DNA from: Acholoe squamosa
Lineage: Eukaryota > Annelida > Polychaeta > Phyllodocida > Polynoidae
Direction of reading: 5' to 3'
Length of the DNA stretch: 64,000 nt
NCBI GenBank assembly: GCA_949317995.1
Contig: OX439041.1
Span: forward strand, 17,515,501-17,579,500
Made by a program: the position numbers and the translations under genes. The notes under the pieces are model-generated. The model made no database searches. It saw only the letters and a program-made list of their open reading frames with translations, and was not told the origin of the DNA. Below, one piece after another: positions 53,701 to 64,000 of the stretch (positions are counted from its first letter, which is position 1; each line of letters starts with the position of its first letter).

Positions 53701-56700
53701 TCTTAAAATTAGAAATACAAAAGTGAAAGCTCTAGCAGAATAGAAATATGATTGAAAATCCTATCTAAATCAATATGTAGTATATTGTACAAGATTACAT
53801 CAAACTTGAAATATCTTAAAGTGCATCTGAAGTATGTCTCACCTTGAAGTTAGGAACTTGGAGTATGCGAGCAAGTTTCATGTTCATCCGCAGGTTTGTC
53901 CAATCAAGCAGGTCAATCTCCCTATTGATTAACAGAACATGTATAATTCTAGGTTGCTACATTTAAGGTGTTGCTTACTGCACTGTGCTCTTTGGACACC
54001 CTATCTCATCCTCAACTTTTGGGGAATTTTCCCCAGATTAGATATAAGGCTATCATTTCGTTCTGATAAACTGGCACACAGTTAATTGTACAAGCCACCA
54101 CTACATCACCTCAGGTATCACTATCTACATTTATATTCACATAAGACTCCCAGGAAGGGGTGGGTTTCCTATATGGGGTCATGCTCTAAGTCAAAGTGTT
54201 AGTTTTTAAGTCTCCAGATTTGTGTTCCATAACTGCTATTGGAGCAGATCTTCATTTTGGAATACTTTATTCGGGAAGATGTGAATTGATGAAGACATAA
54301 AGTTAAAGTCCAAGGTCGTCTGAGCCCTGTGAACATTAAAAGTATAGGAGAGTAAAGAGTTAAAAGAATATATTTAATACTTATATATTCAACAGATGCA
54401 TATTAGTACGGAAACCTCATAAACAAGGGTTCCATCGCATTTGCATTGTCTTTAAATTTCTGCAAGAGAAGAATATATGGCTGATGAGAGTCAAAAGCTT
54501 TTCTTATATTGTAAAAGCCTTCACATAATGGGGCTGGAGAATTACTGTACAAGACCAAGCACAGTCATAGAAACGCAGAAATGTCTTTGAAGTAGGTAAT
54601 TCATCTTACCCATCCTGACCAACATCAAAGATTGAGAACCACTGCTTCCGTTCATCACGCCCGATGTTAATGCTCTTCAAGTAGCCTTCAAACTGAGCAC
54701 GGCCGAGGGTCTCTCCTCCACCTTGTGCAACAAGGATGGAGAAGAAGCGTTGCAGGTTGGCGAGCACATCAGAGAGTTGCAGCTACAAAACACAACATAA
54801 GTTTAAATACATATACTCTAGTACAAATGTCATATGGACAGTCATACCCAACTGTACTCAGCTTCATCAAAACTACTACATTGAAGATAAAGAAAAAAAT
54901 TAAATTAGATTTTCATGCTCATCTCTGAAAATATGGACCTGGAAAAAGTTGACTGGCAACTACTTAGAAACTGAGCAGAAGCAAGTGGAGTATGTGATTT
55001 GATACTTGCTCGTACGAGGTACGTCCCTCTTCCTTATTTTTTAACACATGTATAACACTGAAAGCACCGGGCGCCCTCTAAGAACTATTAGGCAGTACAC
55101 ATGCACTGATCCTATGGCAATATTGAATAGATTAGATTTTGTCTGTGGTAGATCAAGTTTTCAGCCTATAGGCACTGGACTACTGCCATAAACATTTGTA
55201 GTTCTTGTTCTTTAAGACTTCCTACAGTCTTTTCATTTCAAGAGGGAGTGTCTTGTAAAACTCAAAATGGCCATTTTTATGAGAAACATGGTTTTCATAC
55301 AGGATTAGCTGGAAATTTCAGCTGTTTTTATTTTCCTTTTACAACCAGCCATACCATGTCTCACAGGGCTTCTGGGAAGTGTTTGCCATAGCATCATCTG
55401 CAAGTATTGCTGAGTGTGAGGGTAATAGTCATACTGTGAGGGGGGGATCACAGATGTGTGCAACACCAATGTAAGCGGGGACTGTCCCTTTCTCTGAAAA
55501 TGGCTGATGGTAGGGCTGCCTTCTCCTCAAGTACAGGATGTTTACAAATTCAAAACATTATTATTGTAACCTTGAATATAATCTGACTGTGTAAATAATT
55601 CTGAGACAAGTCAAAAATCATTTTTGACACCAGCCTGTTATTATTTATCGGATATTGATTTTCAAATCTGCTTTAATGTTGAGTATTCAATGGTGTGGTT
55701 TTTGAGAAGTGTGTGTGGTGTCTGAAGTATAGAACCATATGAGCAATTGAACAATTTAGGAGATGCAGGGATGTTTTAAGACCAATACACTGCACAAAAA
55801 TGACATGAGGAGAAGGGAAAGCATATCCCACCAACAACAGTAAAATATTTCTAAGCTGCTGGGCTAGTTCTCATCTGAAACACTGGAAACCGTCTGGCAA
55901 CAATGTCTGGGCAATGTCCCGTTCTTCACTCCCACCCAACCAATCATGAACCAAACGAGTGTGTCAGATCCATAAAGTATGGAGGATCAAATGAATGCAA
56001 GAATTGTAAAGTATAAGTGTGTACTCTCTACCAACACTTACTGCAGAGAGAAGTTCATTAGCTAGTTTTCAAAATTTACATATCAGAAATAAATGCAATG
56101 ATTTGAAATGTAGCATTCAGTATTATCTGGAATATATATGGTAATATTAGATATCTTGTACAGAATATCTCGGTCGATACTATGAGTATCAGTCAACATG
56201 TGCGGTCGATACTATGAGTATCAGTCAACATGTGCTATGTACAGAGAGTGGTATGCTTTATATAAGATTGGTAAATAACCAAGCACCATCTCACAATCAG
56301 AGTATATCCAAGTAAACGCATGCCATATCTTCACACACAGATTCATGATATCACTTCAGCATTCAATTCCCCAGACTTGATGCCAGACTGCTTCCAACAC
56401 ATTTAAGAAAATCAGTTAGCTTGGTGTCCAACAATCTGAAACTAGGGTGGAGTGCACATGTCCCAGTCGACCAGCCAAGCCTTTCCCACTTTCGGTATGC
56501 GAGTAGGCCTAAGGCTCCCTAATTGGGGGGTTGGCGTCATCTTGGAGTCGGCGTAGCGAGATTGTCAAAGCCGGAATCACCTACCAGAAGCTGTGGGCGG
56601 CCAAGGGCAGTCAGCTTTATTGCAGCAAAACCTGTCGCATTCGTCGCCCCTAATGCAGTGGCATAAAGTAACGGTATGCACAGGTTAGTCATTGTCTCAA

Positions 56701-59700
56701 GTACAGTTCTTACACTAACCTCCTCATCTGACATGGAAACCAGGTCTTATTTTTTTCTTTTTTTTTTGTAAAAAAAGTTTGTGCTTGAGTTCAATGGTTT
56801 GTTTTATTAGTCACTGAAGCCCCTATCTTCACCTGGTCCTCCACCTTTAGGTTATACCCAGGAAAAATGGCTAAATAGCCTTCGTTGAGGTTGAATCAAA
56901 CACTATATCTTTTGACGGTCATATGTGAGCCAATACCTAATGTTATGGTATTGGGCCAAAGGACAGTAATGTGCTGGTGACAACCTCCTCAACAAATCCA
57001 ACAGCAGTGTTAAAGTTCTCAGGTGTATCTGTGATTGGTGTCCTGTAGGTGGAACACCGTTTCCATCTTCGTGTACATTGAAATGGGACAAGTTCATTAT
57101 TTGTGCTTGGATTCAACCTCTGTAAAGGACTATATGACCACTTTCTCTCGATAAGCCAACTTAGCTTGAAGCTCACAAAGGAAAGTATTGTTAAAGCAAT
57201 GAAAGAATAACCATGTGGAAACCCAAAGGAAAGGTCTGAATTATAAAATTTAAACGCCCCAAAATGAGCCCACTTGATTTATAAACCTCCAGTTATCTTA
57301 ATAATCTCTCTGGAATGAAGATAGGGGCTCAGGTGTGTTAGAAAATATCAACTATTTCTTAGGAATGTGAAATTTCAGTCATGAGCATTTAAATGTTTCA
57401 ATGTCACTGAGGAGTAACTATTATGAATCTTGGATATATATGCCATAAAATGGATGACATTTACAATATATACTACTTATTACAAATGGAGTACTATTCA
57501 ATTCATTTAGAGGAATTGATTCTTTCAGAGGATTATCGAAAGCAGATGCATGAAATAGTTCAGTGCCTTTCACAACAATCTAATCCATTATAGACAACCA
57601 ATCATTACATGAAAATTGAAGCTATATAAAACAACGTTTAAGGGATATTGTATTGTAAAAGATTATTCTACCGAGTGTGGTAGATTATGGATCCATTTTG
57701 CCAGCTGAGGCAATAATGGGCATACCGGTATATTAGGAAACACAGAAGGTGTGAATTCAGGGGCAAAGAAACAGCCAACGACCGGAAGAGAAATTCTCAG
57801 CCAACAGCCAAACTTTCTGGACTTTTATTGGCACTTCTTCAGGTTATATGGGATTTAGATTTAAGCAATGATAAGGAGCTTAGGACTAAAAAATATCCGT
57901 TAAGTATTCTTGGAAATTCTCAGCATGATATTTATCTACACTTTGTGAGATATCCAGTTCAGCGTATTGTATGCCAATGGAAAAAGATATCCGTCTTCAA
58001 CATACAGAAACAAAGGTCAGAAAGCAAGATGGTATCTGGATGTATACACCTCATAAGCCTGCTGGATGTCAGACTGACTAGAACTGGACCTGTGACTAAA
58101 TATAACAGTGGGCCCCTGGGCACACAATATGAACAGTAGAGGCGTTCTGACAAAAAGAAACACTGATATAAACCTCCATTCTAACTATAGGGGCAGCTTT
58201 AGACCTAGGGGTCACCTACAGACCCTCCCCCCTTCTCCATCCACTCTGACACAGGTTTAAACACCCCTGTAACTCTCTACCACAATGATTGGTTCAGAGA
58301 CTATAGAGTGAGAGATGATCACTGATAAAATCTCCAAATGGGGCTTACCTTTTGATGGTAGCTCTTTTCTTTACATTTTTAGCCTGATAAATATACATTG
58401 GACATATATAGAACCAAGACAGATACACTCATACAATCCTGTATTCATAAATAGTTTCTTTTGTACTGGATGGGGTTGTTTTCCTGTCGTCAGCTTTTTG
58501 ACCCTTGGTAGACTATTTCAACTTCTAACCTTTTAACCCAAACTCTCATTTCCTTTTCTTCTTTGTACCTGTTGGATGGCGATGTATATACACATAAATA
58601 CATTAGCAAAGGTTCACTTGTGGAAGTCTGTGCGAGTTATTCCACGCACAGTTTTGCTGCGCTATCGCAAGTGTTCCTTTGCAATTATCTCAGGGTCAAA
58701 TAGGCTTTCATTATCTACTTCTCATCTAAGCACGATTACATCGTCTACAGGGCTGTGCACAGCTTCTTTACATTGCCGGTTTGAATAATTCCCAGTATTT
58801 TAACATATTTAACTATTGTTCTTTATCTCATGGTAAAACCACTATACCGTTACCCTTTTGTGCAAGAAGGCTGTGACTGTAAAGTACTGCAATTATAGAT
58901 CTTGCGCTAGCGGGAATATATACCGTAAATTCTCTCATATAAGCTGCAGCTTAAACCAGAACCCAAATCAAAATGCAATTTATGGGATCATTCAAAAGAA
59001 GGGGTGCTGCTTATAGGAGGGTATTTGACACTATAGAATAGTACGTAAACTACAATTTATAGCTCACAGATGTGGCTTATAGCTCCGTCTAAAGTCGGGG
59101 GTGCGGCTTATACTAGAAGCGGCATATTGTATCGTCATGAATAATCGCTGTTCTCCATACATTAGAGAAGTGATTATTCCCTTTTACAAGACAGGCGCTT
59201 ATTCAAGGTCTATTGTCAGTATCTAATCAGAGATGCCACTCACTGGCCAACAAATACCAGGAAAACTGGACTTTGGACACCATTTTCTCATGAATTTAAC
59301 ATGGTTGAATACAGAAATGTTGGAATCAATACCAGGAATTCCTGGTAAACCAGGAAGAGTGGCATCTCTGTCTAATACTTCATGACCGCCATACTAACAG
59401 TGCTAATAGAAGACTGGTGGTTATGTATAAAAACCAAGTGCTTAAATATGGAGATATGGTGCAGTCCCGCATGCACAAATAGGTTTCCTTTATAATGGAC
59501 AAGATTGTTTTCCTATCTTAAGTTATTTAACCTTGTGCTGACTGAAACGTCCATAGATAAATATGTGTATAGATACGTGAGACAGACCACATTTCGACAT
59601 GTGGCCTTCATTACATAAAGACCTTGGCACAGTGCCTGACCTACTGCTGTAAGGACTGGTAGTCAATTTTACACTTTCTATATAGACATACAGAGTTCTA

Positions 59701-61513
59701 CTGGTAGTCAAAGATGAATCTGCCAACACATAGATATATTACACTGAATCTATTGATGTTTGTGGGCCCTGTCGACAACCCATAAAAGCAGACCCTGGAT
59801 TGGTGCCAGTTTGTTAATGCATGAGTGTTTACAAGCTACAGTTCCTATGTAGCCCATTTCCAATCATTCAGCCAATAACTATCAATACTATGAGCCAGGG
59901 CTTATATAGGGAAGTAAGGGTTATGGTGGCTCCTAAATTCCAGGTGTGCCCTGTAGGCAGGGTTTTATTTGTAACTGCCAGATGAACTGTATAAGCTTCT
60001 CTCAAAGTCAGCGAGTGCCCTATACATGTTTTGCCTTATACACTAGATCCTAGGAGACAGATATTGTGATTAACTATGTGTAAATAAGCTGTCAACTATA
60101 GCATCAGTCCCAAGAAGGGCTGAGGGCAATAGTACTGCGTGTGGCTCTCGTACAAGCAGACACACACTCTTATAATAGCCACAACCTGAATTTGGGTTGA
60201 TTCTATAAGCCGCACTTTGGTTTGAGTTAGGGTACCACGTTTTATGCTCACAATAATAGCTACATGACACGTGCATTGTGAGAGGTTCCCGGTAACAGTG
60301 AATCTATGTATACCCCTCCAGCACCTGTTACCATTCAACAGGCCACCATCTGTCACATAGACACTGACAGCAAGTGTATAAAGGCCAGTGCCGGGATTGA
60401 TTTTAATTCGTTTTTTTTTTATTTATCTCTATCTATTTGTTAATGATATGAAATAATTCACTGGTAAATTGGGCCGTAATTTGAATAGAATTGTCAAGGT
60501 TTAACTGAAGGCAACGACCGCAAACCATTGTCATCTCTGTCATGCATTTGTTTATTTTATCAGCAATCAAAACTGGGTGCTTAATCATGACAGTACAGAA
60601 TATTTTTCTTTCTCTTTTATAATCCATATACAACACAGATTTGATTCGGTCTTGTGGTGTATACGCTCACCCAGTGTGTTAGGTGGACAATTTTATCGGA
60701 CCCACTTGGTAGCTTGCCAAACACAATTGCCACTGGTGCTACTATTATAGTCTATAGTCGTGGGATCTTTCCTATGAACACACCACAACTAGGCTTAGAA
60801 TATTGGCGATGGTGAAATCCTAATTCCCCATTCCCAGTCAGAGTAGAGCATGTAGTGGGGGCATAAATACTCCTATATACCAACTGCAATTTCCCACGTA
60901 TTAGGAAAATCTATGAGGCGTATGTGGGGGCCGCTTTATGAAGGTTTAATACAGTTCTATAGTAAAAAAAATACCCTGCCTATAAGACGTACCCAGACTT
61001 TTGGCTGATTCTATAAGGCACAGGCGGCCTTAGTCACACATAAAACGCGCCTCATGCACGGGCGATTAAGATATTCACTGTGTGCCTCTCGGGGGCAGGT
61101 GGTACCCATTTGATAACTGTTAATAGTGATAACTGCTGGTCCAGCTTCAGCAATGGCCGCGACCATTGAACAAGGGCCTACTATATGACAGTTGCCCCAT
61201 AACACAGATGTGTAATGCCTAGTTGTAACTTTGATGCATGAAAGTAGCCCTGACAGCTAACTCATCAGAGCTGCATTTAGAAGTGACTCACTTATCTGCT
61301 ATGGTAATGAAAAATACAATTGAACACAAGAGGAGAAACTATACATAGTTATATATATTTTACCTGAGACAGCATCAATCCCGCTTATAAAGTTCTGCAT
61401 GTTCTCGTCGCATTGTGCCTCGTCCTTGTAGAAGTACGTCCTGGCTGAGATTACGTCGTCACGACGGTCACCAAATGCTCGATGAGCATGGTAGCGCCGA
61501 TCCGTTGTGAATG
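50736..61513 (-). CDS. PRODH: Proline dehydrogenase 1, mitochondrial (3' ten exons; 5' end outside window)
   Basis: Minus-strand exons: 61513-61364, 56649-56585, 54782-54610, 53921-53843, 53701-53609, 53305-53159, 52982-52887, 52470-52286, 51646-51558 and 50956-50736 (stop TAA 50738-50736). All are GT-AG with phases that join exactly, about 430 residues. The enzyme oxidises proline to pyrroline-5-carboxylate with FAD in the mitochondrial inner membrane. Signatures in order: [34 protein letters not shown], an EF-hand-like loop [74 protein letters not shown] ([16 protein letters not shown]) and [24 protein letters not shown], shown here in parts; the RRxxEN arginines bind substrate carboxylate. 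The (beta/alpha)8 barrel is complete, but the targeting peptide and N-terminal helices lie to the right of the window. ATTAAA-type signals near 50660 are the nearest 3' end candidates. Confidence 0.95.
51088..51333. mobile_element. Palindromic MITE in a PRODH intron
   Basis: CTAAGGAGTTGGCAAGCCC on the left pairs with the complement GGGGCCTACCAACTCCTTA on the right, and CCAGGGCAGACTCCTGG-type blocks with GGTCTCCCCTGG. Non-coding. Confidence 0.75.
51725..51850. mobile_element. Partial CCGTAAATTCC-type MITE in a PRODH intron
   Basis: Starts TACCGTAAATTCCTATGTAT with AAGCTGCAAC following, like the copy at 58921. The right end is poorly preserved (GGCTTATATAAGTGGG). Confidence 0.55.
56171..56234. 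repeat. 32-bp tandem duplication in a PRODH intron
   Basis: CGGTCGATACTATGAGTATC plus AGTCAACATGTG occurs twice head to tail with no difference seen. Confidence 0.9.
58921..59133. mobile_element. CCGTAAATTCTC-type palindromic MITE in a PRODH intron
   Basis: Left end TACCGTAAATTCTCTCATAT, inner motif ACTATAGAATAGTACGTAAA, right end GCGGCTTATACTAG...ATATTGTA. A diverged member of the same superfamily. Confidence 0.65.
59228..59370. mobile_element. hAT-like MITE in a PRODH intron
   Basis: 143 bp with 14-bp terminal inverted repeats CAGAGATGCCACTC / GAGTGGCATCTCTG. It is flanked on both sides by TCTAAT (59222-59227 and 59371-59376). The CAGAG terminus and duplication size suggest hAT (8-bp duplications are usual, so the assignment is tentative). 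Confidence 0.7.
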
Positions 61514-61782
61514 CTGGAGAAGCAAAAAGCATAATATGACATACAAGTACATAATGCTACCAATTTATGTGCAAGAAGCAGTCAAGATGCTCCACAAACT
61601 ACAGATATCAGCCAGCAGCAAATGTCGTTTCCTCCAAAATCACCAAATAAGGTAATAATACTCCAATTAGAACCGAATTTATCTGCATTCAACAAATCAT
61701 GTTCGATGGTGGCAAATTATAAAGTGCTTCGCACAAAGCCATTTTTCTACATATCTAGATTTGTAAAGAATTTTATCGATGA
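61514..61782. other. PRODH intron sequence upstream of the first exon in the window
   Basis: A good acceptor CTCCAG directly precedes the exon on the minus strand (61514-61519). I found no further PRODH exon between here and the right edge, so the next one is outside the window. Confidence 0.6.
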
Positions 61783-62121
61783 TACCGTATTCGACATATT
61801 ATGCGCCCACCCCCACTTTTTGGGAAATCCTTTTCAGACTAGAAAATTTTTGTTAGTTAAACTCTACTACCATAATACCTCGCGTAAAAGACGCACCCCA
61901 CAACTAGAAAAATTCAAAATGAAATAATTTTTTCTTCCACTCAATGGATTTTCTAAATTCAAACGTCTATGAGCAGCTAAGACATCCCCTAATGCCCTTA
62001 AACAACTTTGGAATATATGGGAGGCATTGGGAAGATTTTGGTCTCAACTTTTTCTCATCCTATAAGGCGCACCAGGGGCTTATCCTCGTGTATAAGGCGC
62101 CTTATATGCGAGGTATTACGG
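61783..62121. mobile_element. Compound palindromic MITE of the CCGTAATCTCC type
   Basis: The outer end TACCGTATTCGACATATTATG and an inner second end AATACCTCGCGTAAAAGACG (about 61876) both face the right end ATATGCGAGGTATTACGG. This suggests one copy inserted in another, or an internal rearrangement. Confidence 0.6.
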
Positions 62122-62974
62122 AACTATTAGAGAGCCATAATTACAATTTTATAAGTAACCTGGGCGTTTAGCACGTCAAATACTGTACATCTATATCATT
62201 GGTTATTTTGATTAACTCCAACCAACTTCTATCCAGATACAAATAAAGTAGCTGTGTGAGTTTGAACAGCCTTATCCCCTGAGAGCAATCAGTTATCATA
62301 AAGGTCAGGATAGAGTAGAACTTGTACACGAATATTCACACCAATTTACTTTACCAGTGTCAGGATAGTTACAAACAGACATGGGTTAGAATTCACAGAA
62401 CTCAAAAGTATTCGTAAAGTTTGAGAATATTTGACAAAGCTAGCTTGAAGATACATGTAACAGGGGATTATATGTAGACAATATAGACTGCGGAAAAAAG
62501 ACAGGTCGCTGATGTATTGTCCAGATAAAATCTGGGAAAAACTCAAGTTGAAACCTACTGACATTGTTTATGATATTACAACACTCTCTTCATAATACTT
62601 TGGTTGAACAATGAGACGATCAGTATCGCTATTTACGTGTCAACATTTGAGCCTTTCAAACTGACACCATTTTAAATTCATCAGCACCACAAGTACATGT
62701 ATTTGATATCTACAGTTATACATGTATTGTTGACCTTTATCCTTAAACAGTACTTTGCCACTGAATTGTGCTTAGTTTTCATGGTTTAGGAATGCCACTG
62801 TGGCTCAAAAGGGTTTTTATCTAACAGGAGTAATAGTCAATGGGCTGGTTCAAAGACTCTACTCCAAAAATATAAGAGTACTGAACGTAAGTCCGGCAAT
62901 GATATTAGATAGAAGCTGGGTAATGGAGAATAAGTGTATAACAATTGGGTAGGTAACAAAGGATATCACCGGGT
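62122..62974. other. Non-coding stretch, no gene recognised
   Basis: Nothing supportable beyond AT-rich sequence. Confidence 0.5.
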
Positions 62975-63231
62975 CCTGTAATCTGCCGCGTATAAGGCGC
63001 TTCTTACACACAGGGTTTTGGTTCTCCCTGGATCCGTAAGGAGGACAGCAAACATTTTCTTTTGATATGTTACACTCCCCTTAAATTATAATAGGACATT
63101 GGGGGTCCAGGGGGGACCCTGACTACACATAGCTTTTTAAATTTTAAATTCAGTTTTTATGTTTTGACCATATTCTAAAACTCCAGGTGCTTCTTATATG
63201 CTGGATAAGCCTTATATGCAGGAGATTACGG
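62975..63231. mobile_element. CCTGTAATCTGCCGCG palindromic MITE
   Basis: Left end CCTGTAATCTGCCGCGTATA, right end TATATGCAGGAGATTACGG. The interior GTTCTCCCTGGATCCGTAAG is shared with the next copy at 63450, so these two form a subfamily. Confidence 0.8.
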
Positions 63232-63449
63232 TCAATGGTCTGAGTAACTTTTAGCCCAAACATTTAGATGTCATCATCATCATCGGTTATTGGTCTCTGC
63301 ATCTTGGCTTCTGTATGGAAGTCAAAAATAGCACCGGGCCCAGTACAGAGCCTTGGGGTATGATGAAAGTTTCCAGAATTAGTATCATTTCTCCTGTTTT
63401 TTTTTTGTTGTTTTTTTTTTTTTTTTTTTTAAAATATACTCAAGGTTAC

Positions 63450-63743
63450 TACCGTAATCTCCCGCGTATAAGACGCGTCTTATACGAGGGGTTTTAGTAC
63501 TCCTTGGATCCACAAGGGGGATACCAAGACCTTTCTTTTGATGTTACATGCCATAATGGGCATAATATGGCATAAGGGGGCCCAGGGGGGTCCAAGGGGC
63601 CCAAGCTACACACAGGTTTTTAAATTTTGAAAAATTCACTCAGTAGAACCAAAGTTATGAATTTTTCAATTTTTTGAGAATTTTCTAAAACTCTAGGTGC
63701 GTCTTATACGCGCACTGCGTCTTATACGCGGGAGATTACGGTA
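63450..63743. mobile_element. CCGTAATCTCCCGCG palindromic MITE, best preserved
   Basis: Ends TACCGTAATCTCCCGCGTAT and ATACGCGGGAGATTACGGTA pair perfectly over about 24 bp. TA lies on both sides. Interior as in the 62975 copy (CTCCTTGGATCCACAAGG). Confidence 0.9.
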
Positions 63744-64000
63744 ATCATAATATGATTTCTTCCTAACAGAGCCAATCTTGAAAAATAAAAGGGGGAAAAA
63801 AGAAAAATTGACCAGGAGGAACTCCATCAAATGCTTTGGTCCAAGCTCTAAAGAACTGGGCATATTTTGCCTTAAGCTGGGCTTAACATAACCATGATAT
63901 ACCAGTTCATCAAAACACAGTAGAAAGAAAGAAACCCTCACTATGATTTCCATGTTGCAGATGTTGTTCATTGTGAACATCCTTATGAATGCAAATGCAT

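Larger units (their letters stand above)
56650..61363. other. Large PRODH intron (4.7 kb)
   Basis: No exon or second gene seen. It contains the MITEs listed at 58921 and 59228, plus decayed CCGTAATC-family pieces at about 59900-60050 and 60885-61075 (ATACAGTTCTATAGTA is the family inner motif). Confidence 0.6.

Noticed and set aside
54420..54470. Possible extra PRODH exon (AAATTTAAAGACAATG on the minus strand)
   Set aside because: The flanking exons 54782-54610 and 53921-53843 join exactly in phase to give DVGQDGEID without it, and the family has no insert there.

Overview
This is eukaryotic DNA from an invertebrate animal, probably marine. It has widely spaced spliced genes with GT-AG introns, a very high load of transposons and palindromic mini-elements, and long low-complexity stretches. 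A dispersed repeat beginning with GTGAGTGAGTGA resembles repeats I remember from mollusc and other lophotrochozoan genomes, but this does not settle the phylum.

Host genes. (1) A direct tandem family of small type I membrane proteins lies on the + strand. Copy A (8072-14905) and copy B (37475-40950) each have seven exons with matching intron phases and open reading frames throughout. A decayed last exon of a third copy lies at 1092-1157. Each intact product has a signal peptide, an extracellular region resembling the orphan domain of the TGF-beta co-receptors betaglycan and endoglin, a short linker, a furin-type basic site, one membrane segment and a cytoplasmic tail of only a few residues. 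There is no ZP domain. I consider this the most interesting content of the window. (2) The 3' ten exons of a mitochondrial proline dehydrogenase gene (PRODH) run on the - strand from 61513 to 50736; its 5' exons lie beyond the right edge. (3) A small two-exon secreted-peptide gene at 32616-33898 is tentative.

Mobile elements. A young, apparently complete Ty3/gypsy LTR retrotransposon fills 16585-27353. Its LTRs are 848 bp and nearly identical, and it carries gag, a canonical -1 slippery site, and a pol with protease, RT, RNase H, integrase and a chromodomain-like tail. A decayed DIRS-type tyrosine-recombinase retroelement occupies about 41743-46160 on the - strand. Fragments of a second such element (recombinase at 2739-3414, gag at 3956-5137) lie at the left. 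A LINE reverse-transcriptase fragment is at 34016-34660. Two foldback-like structures, made of inverted minisatellite arrays, lie at 10466-12180 and 27730-28230.

Small repeats. There is a G-rich Tourist/Harbinger-like MITE family with 3-bp TWA target duplications (five copies). A second palindromic family has ends reading CCGTAATCTCCCGCG and a shared internal motif (about ten copies, dense from 44 to 64 kb). Several other palindromes, tRNA-derived pieces and tandem repeats are present.

Layout: 0-1.2 kb relict third copy; 1.5-5.1 kb tRNA-like repeats and recombinase-element remains; 5.3-15 kb copy A and its repeat-filled introns; 15-16.6 kb intergenic; 16.6-27.4 kb LTR element; 27.7-37 kb repeats, LINE fragment and the small gene; 37.5-41 kb copy B; 41.4-46.2 kb DIRS element; 46-50.7 kb repeats; 50.7-61.5 kb PRODH; 61.5-64 kb repeats upstream of or between PRODH exons.
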